A DNA stretch of 7,608 nt from Candidatus Zophobacter franzmannii (GCA_030765245.1 JAVCCX010000065.1:1-7608), one strand, 5' to 3'; counted from the first letter of the stretch, positions 1 to 7,027 are shown. The notes: generated from the letters alone by a model not told the origin. Numbers and translations: made by a program.

Positions 1-1
1 A

Positions 2-640
2 GCCTTTTTCGCAGGTGCAATTTCATTCCTATATCTTTATAGATTGATCCATACAGTATTCCTGGGTCAAGCAAAACCAGCTCACAAAGATGTTAAGGAA
101 GCTCCTGTTTGGATGCTTATACCACAGGTAATCTTTATGATGGTGATTATGGCTATCTCTACCTTCCCTAACCTGATTACAATGCCATTATCTGATGTTG
201 TTGGCAGGTATATCCCAAGACCTGAGTGGTTAACCTGGAGTGGTTACAACATTCAACTTGGTGGTGATGTTCTGCATGGTAACTGGAATGGTAATTTAGC
301 TATGCTTGTGACAATGGGTGTCTTCATGGTACCTCTTGTTTGGCTATTGCTAGTAAATAGGAATATACAGAAAGTTCAACAGCTTAACATTGTGTTTGCT
401 GCTGAAAGGCCCATGAAACCAGGAACTACTCACTTTGCACATAACATGTTTGCTCCTTATAACAAGGCACTTGGGTTCCTTGTTAATCCAAGAGCTACAG
501 CATTTTGGAACAGTGTTTCTGAGTGGGCACATTCGCTGGCGGCGACTATCGCACACATATACACAGGTAATGGTCAGACATATCTGCTCCATATCTTCCT
601 GTATGTCATCGTACTATATTTTGTAGGAGGAGTGTATTAA
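2..640 (+). CDS. NuoL/EchA/MbxH'-like ion-translocating membrane subunit, C-terminal part (5' truncated by window edge)
   Basis: This is the last 212 residues of an antiporter-like (NuoL/M/N, MrpA/D, EchA family) membrane subunit that moves H+ or Na+ in complex I-related enzymes. The frame is open from base 2. The TTG at 44 is internal, because the preceding codons (FLYLYRLIHTVFLG) read as a continuous family-like transmembrane region. Counting from the codon at 2-4, hydrophobic helices lie at about residues 1-20, 35-59, 98-118 and 193-210. The C-terminal segment IYTGNGQTYLL followed by a final helix is typical of this subunit in Ech/Mbx/Hyf-type complexes, as I recall the family. The key lysines of the antiporter core would lie upstream, outside the window. 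The stop codon overlaps the next start (TAATG), which implies translational coupling to the NuoH-like gene. The family is confident; L-like versus Mrp-type naming is not. Confidence 0.85.
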   Translation, partial: AFFAGAISFLYLYRLIHTVFLGQAKPAHKDVKEAPVWMLIPQVIFMMVIMAISTFPNLITMPLSDVVGRYIPRPEWLTWSGYNIQLGGDVLHGNWNGNLAMLVTMGVFMVPLVWLLLVNRNIQKVQQLNIVFAAERPMKPGTTHFAHNMFAPYNKALGFLVNPRATAFWNSVSEWAHSLAATIAHIYTGNGQTYLLHIFLYVIVLYFVGGVY

Positions 641-1548
641 TGGGTATCACAACTAAAATACTATATGCCTTCCTCTCACTTGGTGTTGTCATGGTTTGGG
701 GTTTAACCCTAAATGGTATTGTGCGTAAGATCTTTGCTAGAGTGCAGGGTCGTATCGGACCACCAGTATATCAGCCCTTCATAGATATTAAAAAGAGTAA
801 TGCCAAAAGAACAGGTATTACCCATGGAATCATGTTCTATCTGGGTCCTGTCTTCAGGATAGCAGGTGGAGTTGGTACATATATGTTTATTCCTGTCATC
901 TTTGGCTCAGAGATATTCTCAAATTTCTCAATCTCAGGTGACCTACTGCTTGTAATGTATTTCATATTCTTTGGACAGCTTGGAATGGCTCTAGGTGCCG
1001 GAGAAGGTGGTCATCCATACTCAGCAGTTGGTGTAAGTAGAGGACTTGCTCAAATGACAGCATTTGAAGTTCCTTTTGCTCTCTCTGTTATTAGTTTGGC
1101 AATCCAGCACGGAACATTGAACATTACAGAGATTGTTGCTGCACAGCAAGGTGGAATCCTTTCATGGACTCTCTTTACAAATCCACTCGCTGTTACTGCC
1201 GCTATGATTTCAATGCTCGGAATGAATATGTATAATCCGTTCTCAATTGTTATTGCTCCTCAAGAGATACCAATGGGACCTCCAACAGAATATCAAGGTT
1301 CATTCCTTGGTCTTCTTGCTACTAATCGTGGTATATTTGCAGGTGCTAAGCTTGTTCTCTTTATGAACCTATACTTTGGTGGAGCTACGAGTTTGCCTAT
1401 CCTGATGTGGAAGACATTTGCTATCTATATGTTTAGTGTTTTCATCGGGGCAGCCTTTCCACGCTTCAAAACCGAAGATTCAATTAAGTTCTTTTTGAAA
1501 ATCCCAACAGCAATTGGTCTTTTAGCCCTTCTTATTGCTTATTTATAG
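640..1548 (+). CDS. NuoH/EchB/MbxM-like membrane anchor subunit
   Basis: This 302-residue, very hydrophobic protein belongs to the respiratory complex I subunit 1 family (NuoH, EchB, HyfC, MbxM). The family anchors the peripheral electron-transfer arm to the membrane and helps couple redox chemistry to ion movement. Residues 36-52 (QGRIGPPVYQPFIDIKK) are the family's first signature. Later segments include FEVPFALSVISLA and a conserved-type acidic region, PPTEYQGSFLGLL, followed by an AGAKLVLF helix. Repeated hydrophobic stretches suggest about eight transmembrane helices. The length is near that of Ech/Mbx-type homologues. The start is set by AGGAGG at 625-630, nine bases before the ATG, which overlaps the previous stop by one base. 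The next gene starts within a few bases. Family assignment is strong; the bound substrate cannot be read from it. Confidence 0.93.
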   Translation: MGITTKILYAFLSLGVVMVWGLTLNGIVRKIFARVQGRIGPPVYQPFIDIKKSNAKRTGITHGIMFYLGPVFRIAGGVGTYMFIPVIFGSEIFSNFSISGDLLLVMYFIFFGQLGMALGAGEGGHPYSAVGVSRGLAQMTAFEVPFALSVISLAIQHGTLNITEIVAAQQGGILSWTLFTNPLAVTAAMISMLGMNMYNPFSIVIAPQEIPMGPPTEYQGSFLGLLATNRGIFAGAKLVLFMNLYFGGATSLPILMWKTFAIYMFSVFIGAAFPRFKTEDSIKFFLKIPTAIGLLALLIAYL

Positions 1549-1556
1549 GAGAGATG

Positions 1557-2258
1557 ATGATAGATAAAGATAAATATAAAGATGTTAACCCGGTGGAAGA
1601 GGAAGTGAAAACTCTCGAATCTCCAAAGAACAATTGGTATGTGGATGAGAAAACACTTGCCAATGCAGATCTCCCAGAGGAGGAACGGGAATGGTTCAGT
1701 GATGCCAGACCCCAAGTCGTTCCACCTATCAGGTGGACTCCAATGGAGAAGTTCCTGAATTGGGCCAGAGCAAAAAGCTTATGGATACTTGCCTTTGGTA
1801 CAGGTTGTGGAGCTATAGAGCTTAGACCACTTCTGACAGCCAGATATGATATCTCACGCTTCGGTATGGCACCAAGACCTACACCGAGACAAGCTTCAGT
1901 GTTCATGATTGGTGGATATGTTTCATTAAAGACTTTGAAGCGTATAGTTAGGAGTTACGAACAGATGCAAGGACCAAAGTTTGTTGTTGCAGTATGCTCA
2001 TGTGCTATCAATGGTGGTATGTACTGGGATTCATATAACACGATTAAAAGGATTGATAATTACATTCCGGTTGATGTGTATGTGACTGGTTGTATGCCTC
2101 GTCCTGAAGCGGTTCTTTCTGGGTTCCAAAAACTTCAGCAATTGATTATGGATGGTAAAGCAGAGGGTCAAAACCTCTACGCTGAGAAGTTCGACTGGTA
2201 CAAAGCAAACCAGAAGAAAGTGATTAAAGACTGGAACATGCCGGATTACAATTGGTAG
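1557..2258 (+). CDS. NuoB/EchC/MbxJ-like iron-sulfur subunit with shifted cysteine
   Basis: This is a peripheral-arm small subunit of the NuoB/hydrogenase small-subunit family, which holds the [4Fe-4S] cluster (N2 or proximal) that passes electrons to the D-like subunit. There are two adjacent ATGs (1554 and 1557). AGGAG at 1547-1551 lies only 2 bases before the first and 5 before the second, so 1557 is preferred. Counting from 1554, the only cysteines are C85 (GTGCGAIEL), C148 and C150 (VCSCAINGG) and C180 (TGCMPRPEA). The DISRFG and PTPRQA motifs and PVDVYVTGC are classic NuoB landmarks. The usual tandem CC is CG here, and an extra cysteine sits two before the SC motif, so four possible ligands remain. 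Residues 1 to about 65 form a charged extension rich in E, D and K ahead of the core. The soluble subunit probably docks on the H-like protein. Confidence 0.93.
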   Translation: MIDKDKYKDVNPVEEEVKTLESPKNNWYVDEKTLANADLPEEEREWFSDARPQVVPPIRWTPMEKFLNWARAKSLWILAFGTGCGAIELRPLLTARYDISRFGMAPRPTPRQASVFMIGGYVSLKTLKRIVRSYEQMQGPKFVVAVCSCAINGGMYWDSYNTIKRIDNYIPVDVYVTGCMPRPEAVLSGFQKLQQLIMDGKAEGQNLYAEKFDWYKANQKKVIKDWNMPDYNW

Positions 2259-2263
2259 GTAAA

Positions 2264-2788
2264 ATGAAAACTATATATGAAGATTTAAATAAAAGATTCA
2301 CCATGAGTGGTTACAAACAGCAGCGAGATGACCTTGCATTTGTTACAGTTGATAAAGATCAACTTGTTAATGCAATAACCTATCTCAAAGACTATCATAA
2401 ATTCACTCATCTTGCCTTCGTTACCGCAGTTGATTGGCTTGAGGAGAACGAGTTTCAAATCACATATCTCCTGCATAATTACGAACTCAAAGTCGATTTA
2501 GGCTTAAAAGTAAGGCTTGATAGAGATAATCCAACTATGGATACTATCCATCATCTTTGGAAGCAAGCTCGAGTTTATCAACGAGAATTACATGAGATGT
2601 TTGGCATAGACTTCCCCGGTAGTCCGGGAGTGAATGATCCTATGATCCTTGAAAGCTGGGAAGGTCCTCCTCCTATGAGAAGAGATTTTGACACAAAAAA
2701 GTATTCTGAAGAGACTTATGACCATCGTGAGCGTCAGCATATTGAGCCTGAAGATCACTTAAGAAAACAGCTTTACCCGGAGGACTAA
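2264..2788 (+). CDS. NuoC/EchD/MbxK-like 30 kDa subunit
   Basis: This protein of about 174 residues is in the complex I 30 kDa family (NuoC, EchD, MbxK), a structural peripheral-arm subunit packed against the NuoD-like subunit with no cofactor of its own. The family signature is clear in the C-terminal half: QRELHEMFGIDFPGSPG, then the EGPPPMRRDF loop corresponding to the G-x-PLRKDF region of NuoC. The ATG at 2264 is chosen over the in-frame TTG at 2252, because the TTG lies inside the end of the upstream gene and would add only four residues. The ribosome site is weak (AGGT at 2257-2260, overlapping the upstream TAG stop), so coupling to the B-like gene is likely. C-terminal residues are highly charged (RERQHIEPEDHLRKQ). 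The stop directly abuts the next ATG. Confidence 0.9.
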   Translation: MKTIYEDLNKRFTMSGYKQQRDDLAFVTVDKDQLVNAITYLKDYHKFTHLAFVTAVDWLEENEFQITYLLHNYELKVDLGLKVRLDRDNPTMDTIHHLWKQARVYQRELHEMFGIDFPGSPGVNDPMILESWEGPPPMRRDFDTKKYSEETYDHRERQHIEPEDHLRKQLYPED

Positions 2789-3946
2789 ATGATAGACAAA
2801 TATCCAAAAATAGTCGATGGAAAATCAGTATATGATCTGGATAGTCAGAAGTATCTGAAGATGTGGCAAGGACCACAGCATCCGGGTGTTACCGGCAATA
2901 TGAGCCTTGAGCTTATCATTAGTGGTGACCAGGTTGTAGCCTGCAATACCCATGTTGGTTATCTCCATCGTGGGTTTGAAAAGCTGATGGAACGCAGACG
3001 CTATATCAATTGCTTCCCAATTGTATGCCGCATCTGTGTACCGGAGCCTGATACCAATGAATATCTCTTTGCAGCAGCAACAGAAGAACTGCTTGGTATT
3101 ACTGTTCCTGAAAAAGCACAGTGGCTTAGAACCCTGGACCTTGAACTATCCCGTCTTGCCAGTTTCCTTATGTGGATTGGCGGTCAGAGTGGTTCTTTCG
3201 GTTCAGGAACTGTTGCTCAATGGGCAATTGCCAATCGTGACTTTGTTCTGGATCTTTTTGAGGAACTTTCAGGTGCAAGAATATACCATATGTATATGAT
3301 ACCAGGTGGAGTCCGTGGTAACTTACCTGAAGGATGGATTGAGCATACTGAGAAAGTCCTAAATAATACAGAGAAACTCCTTGATGAAATCTATATTGTT
3401 CTCTTTAACAATGCTGTGTTTAAATCCCGTGCAGTTGGCATGGGAGTAATCACACCAGAGATGATAGACCAATACGGAATCGTAGGTCCAAATGCCAGAG
3501 CAAGTGGTGCAGCCCGTGATATCCGTAAAGACAATCCCTACCTTGTTTATGATCACCTTGATTTCAAAATAGAGACTGAAACAGCCGGTGATACATATGC
3601 CAGAACACTTGTCCGCTGGAAAGAGATGCATCAGTCTATTAGTCTTATTAGGCAGATATTAAAGTTGATGCCAAAGCTTGGTCCAATCTATACCAAGCTA
3701 CCTAATGTATTACACATGAAAGTGCCGGCTGGTGAGACCTATGTGAAAGCTGAATCTACTCGTGGAGAGTACGGCTACTACATAGTTGCAGATGGAACTG
3801 AGTTCCCTCGCAAAATTACGGTTAGAGGACCTTCATACTCGCATGGAATGGCCCTTCTTGAAGACCTTGTCGTTGGTGGAAACATCGCTGACACACATGG
3901 ATTGATGCTTTCATTGCATACATATCCACCTGAGATTGAGAGGTAA
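2789..3946 (+). CDS. NuoD/EchE/MbxL-like catalytic-arm subunit lacking the full [NiFe] ligand set
   Basis: This 385-residue protein is in the complex I 49 kDa / group 4 hydrogenase large-subunit family. Landmarks in order are GPQHPGVTGNMSLEL (about residues 28-42), HVGYLHRGFEKL, the CRIC segment, and PEKAQWLRTLDLELSRLASF. Further on are RNGARASGAARDIR-like family motifs (GPNARASGAARDIR) and a GDTYAR segment. Cysteines are C52, C75, C80 and C83; none lie in the C-terminal half. [NiFe] enzymes need an N-terminal RxCGxC and a C-terminal DPCxxC. Here only RIC (C83) resembles the first, and the protein ends without the second, so a [NiFe] site is very unlikely. The position of the complex I quinone tyrosine (DRxDY) appears to read CRICV. 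The GPQHP histidine is kept. CGGAGG at 2778-2783 sits five bases before the ATG. The true acceptor is unknown. Confidence 0.92.
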   Translation: MIDKYPKIVDGKSVYDLDSQKYLKMWQGPQHPGVTGNMSLELIISGDQVVACNTHVGYLHRGFEKLMERRRYINCFPIVCRICVPEPDTNEYLFAAATEELLGITVPEKAQWLRTLDLELSRLASFLMWIGGQSGSFGSGTVAQWAIANRDFVLDLFEELSGARIYHMYMIPGGVRGNLPEGWIEHTEKVLNNTEKLLDEIYIVLFNNAVFKSRAVGMGVITPEMIDQYGIVGPNARASGAARDIRKDNPYLVYDHLDFKIETETAGDTYARTLVRWKEMHQSISLIRQILKLMPKLGPIYTKLPNVLHMKVPAGETYVKAESTRGEYGYYIVADGTEFPRKITVRGPSYSHGMALLEDLVVGGNIADTHGLMLSLHTYPPEIER

Positions 3947-3948
3947 AA

Positions 3949-5754
3949 ATGAATTTAAAAGATGTACTGTCCCCACTCTATGTCTGGAAAAGAGCATTTG
4001 AGAAACCCTATACAATAAGGACTGAAAAAGAACCGAGACCCGGTGCTGACCGCTACCGTGGATTTCATCAGAATGATACAGAGAAATGTATAGGGTGTGG
4101 CTCATGTGCCGAGATTTGCCAGAATGAATCAATAGATATGATCCCCGTTTCCGAGACTAAAGATGGAGATAGCGGATTGAGACCTCGCATCGACTACGGT
4201 CGTTGCTGTTGGTGTGCTCTCTGCGTCGATATTTGCCCATCAAGCTCCCTTACAATGTCTAATGCCTACACATGGATTGAAGAGGGACTTGATAAGGATA
4301 CTAGAGAGACATTCTGTTTCACTCCCGGTGTTGATGAAAAACCTTGGGACAATGATGAAAAGGGTTACAGAAGACCTGATGGGTATGACCTGTCACTTCT
4401 CGAAAGAGTGGAGATGGAAGAACTTAGTCCTGCCGAGAGAGTAACCTCCTTTATCGAAATGGTGAAGGGATTCTCTAAGGAACAGGCAAAAAGAGAAGCT
4501 GACCGTTGCATTGAATGTGGTATTTGTACTGCAACCTGCCCCGGTCACATGGATATTCCCGGATATATCCGAGCTATTCGCGAAGATGATATTGAAAAGG
4601 GAATTGAGATTCTCTACAAAACAAACCCTCTACCTGGTGTTTGTGGTCGTATCTGTACTCGTAGATGTGAAGATGTCTGCTCACTCTCTCTTAGGGGTGA
4701 AGCAGTTTCCATTCGTTGGCTGAAGAGATATCTCACAGATAGTGCAGAAGCTGGAAAGTATCGTGACCTTCTCCATGATGAAGTCGTTTCATCCGGTAAG
4801 AAAGTAGCAATCGTTGGTACTGGTCCGGGTGGACTTAGTGCTGCCTACTATCTGCTTAGAATGGGACATGAAGTCGAGATATTCGAACAGAATGAAGCTG
4901 CCGGTGGTATGCTTCGCTATGGTATTCCTGAATACAGACTTCCTTATGGTAGTCTTGATAATGACATAAACTTCATTATTGAGCTTGGTGCTAAACTCCA
5001 TCTGAATACCAAAGTTGGTAAGGATATAAGCTTCGATAAACTCTACAAAGAGTTCGATGCAATCTTTACAAGTGTAGGACTCACCGACTCGTATAAAATC
5101 GGGATTGAGGGTGAGGAACTTCCGGGAGTTACAACTGGTCTAACAGTTCTTAAAGCAGTAACTATGGGACAAGACCCTAAACTCGGTGACCATATTGTTG
5201 TTATCGGTGGTGGTAATGTTGCAATGGATGCTGCGAGAACAGCGAGACATCTCGGTGTGGATGTGACGGTCGTATATCGTCGTAGACTCGAGGATATGCC
5301 TGCTGATTCTGATGAAATCAAGGAAGCTATTGAGGAGAATGTTGAATTCATTACTCAAGGTATCCCACTCAAGATTGAAGAGGGAGCTAATGGAAAGCTC
5401 AACTTTATCTGGGGTAAAGCAGAGATGGTGGATAATGGTTCAGGCAAACGCCCTTCTCCTGTCTTAATCGAAGGAAGCAGAGAGGTTATGGAAGTAACCA
5501 AAGTAATTGCGGCTATCGGTCAAGGTGCTAACTATGGTTGGCTTGAAGGTGAAACAACAAAACAAGTTAAACTTGGTAAACGAAATATAGAAGCTGACCG
5601 TTGGGGTAAAACCGATGATCCTAAAATCTATGTCGGTGGTGATATGTTCAATAAAACCGCTGACGCTATTAGTGCTATTGCAGATGGACACAGAAGTGCC
5701 AGAGCAATTGATAGCTATTTAGCAGGTGAAGAATACCCTAAAGATAGATTCTAA
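3949..5754 (+). CDS. Fusion of NuoI/EchF-like 2[4Fe-4S] ferredoxin subunit with GltD/NfnB-like FAD:NAD(P)H oxidoreductase
   Basis: This 601-residue protein has two modules. Residues 1-100 are NuoI/EchF-like, with two [4Fe-4S] motifs: C47, C50, C53, C57 and C86, C89, C92, C96. After an acidic linker (about 105-165), the rest follows the glutamate synthase small subunit / NfnB plan. An N-terminal iron-sulfur domain has C187, C190, C193, C197-P and C232, C236, C240, C244. An FAD site follows, with GTGPGG at 290-295 and GGMLRYGIPEYRLP. The NAD(P) site is GGGNVAMD at 420-427, with YRRR at 443-446, which by family precedent favours NADP(H). The terminal FAD motif is GGD at 563-565. The likely role is to bring NAD(P)H electrons into, or take them out of, the membrane complex, replacing NuoEFG. 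GAGAGG at 3938-3943 precedes the ATG, which lies two bases after the upstream stop. The reading frame is continuous, so the fusion is not an annotation artefact. Confidence 0.94.
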   Translation: MNLKDVLSPLYVWKRAFEKPYTIRTEKEPRPGADRYRGFHQNDTEKCIGCGSCAEICQNESIDMIPVSETKDGDSGLRPRIDYGRCCWCALCVDICPSSSLTMSNAYTWIEEGLDKDTRETFCFTPGVDEKPWDNDEKGYRRPDGYDLSLLERVEMEELSPAERVTSFIEMVKGFSKEQAKREADRCIECGICTATCPGHMDIPGYIRAIREDDIEKGIEILYKTNPLPGVCGRICTRRCEDVCSLSLRGEAVSIRWLKRYLTDSAEAGKYRDLLHDEVVSSGKKVAIVGTGPGGLSAAYYLLRMGHEVEIFEQNEAAGGMLRYGIPEYRLPYGSLDNDINFIIELGAKLHLNTKVGKDISFDKLYKEFDAIFTSVGLTDSYKIGIEGEELPGVTTGLTVLKAVTMGQDPKLGDHIVVIGGGNVAMDAARTARHLGVDVTVVYRRRLEDMPADSDEIKEAIEENVEFITQGIPLKIEEGANGKLNFIWGKAEMVDNGSGKRPSPVLIEGSREVMEVTKVIAAIGQGANYGWLEGETTKQVKLGKRNIEADRWGKTDDPKIYVGGDMFNKTADAISAIADGHRSARAIDSYLAGEEYPKDRF

Positions 5755-5780
5755 TCAATAAAATAATAACAATAGATTAC

Positions 5781-5804
5781 GGGCACAGTAATGTGCCCTT
5801 TTTT
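5781..5804 (+). terminator. Intrinsic terminator of the complex I-like operon
   Basis: A perfect 7-bp stem, GGGCACA (5781-5787) with TGTGCCC (5792-5798), closes a GTAA loop of the GNRA type. Six T residues follow directly. It lies 26 bases after the stop of the fusion gene and marks the 3' end of the operon. Confidence 0.92.
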
Positions 5805-5843
5805 ATATATTTTTGTTATGTGGCATCCTAAGAGACAATAACT

Positions 5844-5871
5844 TTGACAAGAAACTTACGGAATCTAATAT
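5844..5871 (+). promoter_or_regulatory. Sigma-70-like promoter of the ATP-grasp gene
   Basis: TTGACA at 5844-5849 matches the -35 consensus exactly. TAATAT at 5866-5871 is a fair -10 after a 16-base spacer. It follows the operon terminator and would start transcription around 5878, leaving a short leader before the ATG at 5900. The call rests on motif and position only. Confidence 0.6.
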
Positions 5872-5885
5872 GTATTAACTTAAAT

Positions 5886-5894
5886 AGGGGAGAG
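5886..5894 (+). promoter_or_regulatory. Ribosome binding site that sets the start at 5900
   Basis: AGGGGAGAG lies just upstream of the ATG at 5900, with eight bases between the AGGGGA core and the ATG. This is a strong site, and it shows that translation normally begins in the frame of the short upstream piece rather than at 5959. A second, weaker AGGGG at 5946-5950 sits eight bases before the ATG at 5959. Confidence 0.7.
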
Positions 5895-5899
5895 TGAAG

Positions 5900-5977
5900 A
5901 TGAAGGAAGTTGTTTTAGTTACCGGAAATGATGGTTTCTTTGGTCAGGGGCACAAACCATGGGACCAATGGATATAA
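5900..5977 (+). pseudogene. N-terminal piece of the ATP-grasp protein, out of frame with its body
   Basis: This 25-codon reading frame (MKEVVLVTGNDGFFGQG then HKPWDQWI and stop) follows the strong ribosome site at 5886-5894. The sequence looks like the first beta strand and loop of the pre-ATP-grasp domain that should precede DINLIIEHL in the downstream frame. If reading moves back one base at CAA (5966-5968), it continues as KPWDQ-MDINLII, giving a single protein of 344 residues. It is therefore best seen as the displaced N-terminus of the next feature, not an independent peptide. A leader-peptide role is a less likely alternative. Confidence 0.65.
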
Positions 5978-6933
5978 ATCTTATCATTGAACATCTGAAG
6001 ACAAATGGAATCACAATTACACTGAAATCATATCATGAGATTGTTAATGGTCAACTTCCCTCAAAAGATATTCCTATAATCTACTCTTTTAGTCAAAGAC
6101 CTGAAATCAGGGCTTATCTCAAAGATATGGCTACTTTTTTACATACAGAGGGTTATCAGCTTGTCCCATCTCTTGAAATATTGCTTTGTCACGAGAATAA
6201 AGGCTATCAGGAGCTTGTAAAAAATAAATACCATATAGATGATCTAAATGCGTATTACTTCGCGGAGATTGAGGAAATTAAGCAGTATGATTTGAAATAT
6301 CCTGTTGTATTGAAACGACTTGATGGCTCTAATGGTAAAGGTGTGTTTCTTGTAGAAGATGAGGTATCTCTAATAAAGAAAGTGAACAGCTTGACGCCAC
6401 TATATACTTCCTCACAGAAAGCTGATTTGATGAGGAGAAAGTACTTTAGAAAAGAGAAATCCTATAAAGAGTATCCCAACTATAACAACAAGAATGATTT
6501 AGAACAATACCGTAAGCATATCAAAGAGCATAAACGCTTTGTTATACAGGAATTTATTTCGGGACTTGATCATGACTATCGAGTCTTAGTAGCAGGGGAT
6601 AGGTATTATATTACTAAACGGCACACGAAAGATGATTTCAAAGCAAGTGGAACCAAGTTGTTTGATTTCGATATCGCTGAACCAGAGGCCATCCTGGCAT
6701 TTGCCAAAGAGGTTCATGAAAAGATAGACTCTCCTTTTTTATCTTTTGATATCTGCCGGAAGGGTGATGAATTTTATCTCATAGAGTTTCAAGGACTGCA
6801 TTTCGGGATGAATGTAGTGGTTAAGGGAAGTGGATACTATAAGTATGAAGGCAACGGCTTTACTTTTACTACTCAAAAGCCTTCACCGGAAGAGACAATT
6901 GCTTATGGACTGGCTAATCACTTAAATAAGTAA
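5959..6933 (+). CDS. ATP-grasp ligase-like protein (body of a frameshifted gene)
   Basis: This 324-residue frame has the ATP-grasp fold pattern, the nucleotide-binding domain of carboxylate-amine/thiol ligases and related peptide- or sugar-modifying enzymes. YPVVLKRLDGSNGKGVFLV (about 114-132) holds the ATP lysine (K119) and glycine loop. FVIQEFISG (194-202) is the hinge region, and DHDYRVLV (204-211) is the central strand pair. FLSFDI (260-265) and LIEFQG (274-279) supply the acidic metal ligands; Q278 stands where many family members have N. The segment 150-185 is very basic and charged. Substrate cannot be assigned; proteins of this general look occur in surface-polysaccharide and peptide-tailoring loci. 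The ATG at 5959 overlaps the upstream 25-codon frame, and the natural N-terminus probably lies at 5900. The gene has its own promoter, sits behind the operon terminator and is not obviously linked to the redox complex. Confidence 0.75.
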   Translation: MGPMDINLIIEHLKTNGITITLKSYHEIVNGQLPSKDIPIIYSFSQRPEIRAYLKDMATFLHTEGYQLVPSLEILLCHENKGYQELVKNKYHIDDLNAYYFAEIEEIKQYDLKYPVVLKRLDGSNGKGVFLVEDEVSLIKKVNSLTPLYTSSQKADLMRRKYFRKEKSYKEYPNYNNKNDLEQYRKHIKEHKRFVIQEFISGLDHDYRVLVAGDRYYITKRHTKDDFKASGTKLFDFDIAEPEAILAFAKEVHEKIDSPFLSFDICRKGDEFYLIEFQGLHFGMNVVVKGSGYYKYEGNGFTFTTQKPSPEETIAYGLANHLNK

Positions 6934-7027
6934 TTCAGATTAGTTACAAACCTATTCCTTTTCCTTTGACAGTGGTTGAACGAAAAGAATCCTTTCAAAT
7001 GGTAAAGAAAGATAGCACAATCAGACC

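Noticed and set aside
44..640. TTG at 44 as the start of a short 198-residue membrane protein
   Set aside because: The frame is open to the left edge and the upstream codons read as family-like transmembrane sequence, so this is the tail of a longer NuoL-like gene.
2252..2263. TTG at 2252 as the start of the NuoC-like gene
   Set aside because: It lies inside the end of the B-like gene and adds only four residues; the ATG at 2264 is simpler.
2789..3946. Catalytic [NiFe] hydrogenase large subunit
   Set aside because: There is no C-terminal cysteine pair and only one cysteine of the N-terminal motif, so Ni and Fe could not be bound in the normal way.
5043..5351. Minus-strand open frames over the GltD module and other genes
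   Set aside because: They are antisense shadows of strongly conserved coding sequence, with no ribosome site or recognisable protein pattern.
6966..6994. Another TTGACA (6966-6971) as a promoter
   Set aside because: No acceptable -10 is found at 16-18 bases (ATCCTT region) and nothing obvious lies downstream for it to drive.
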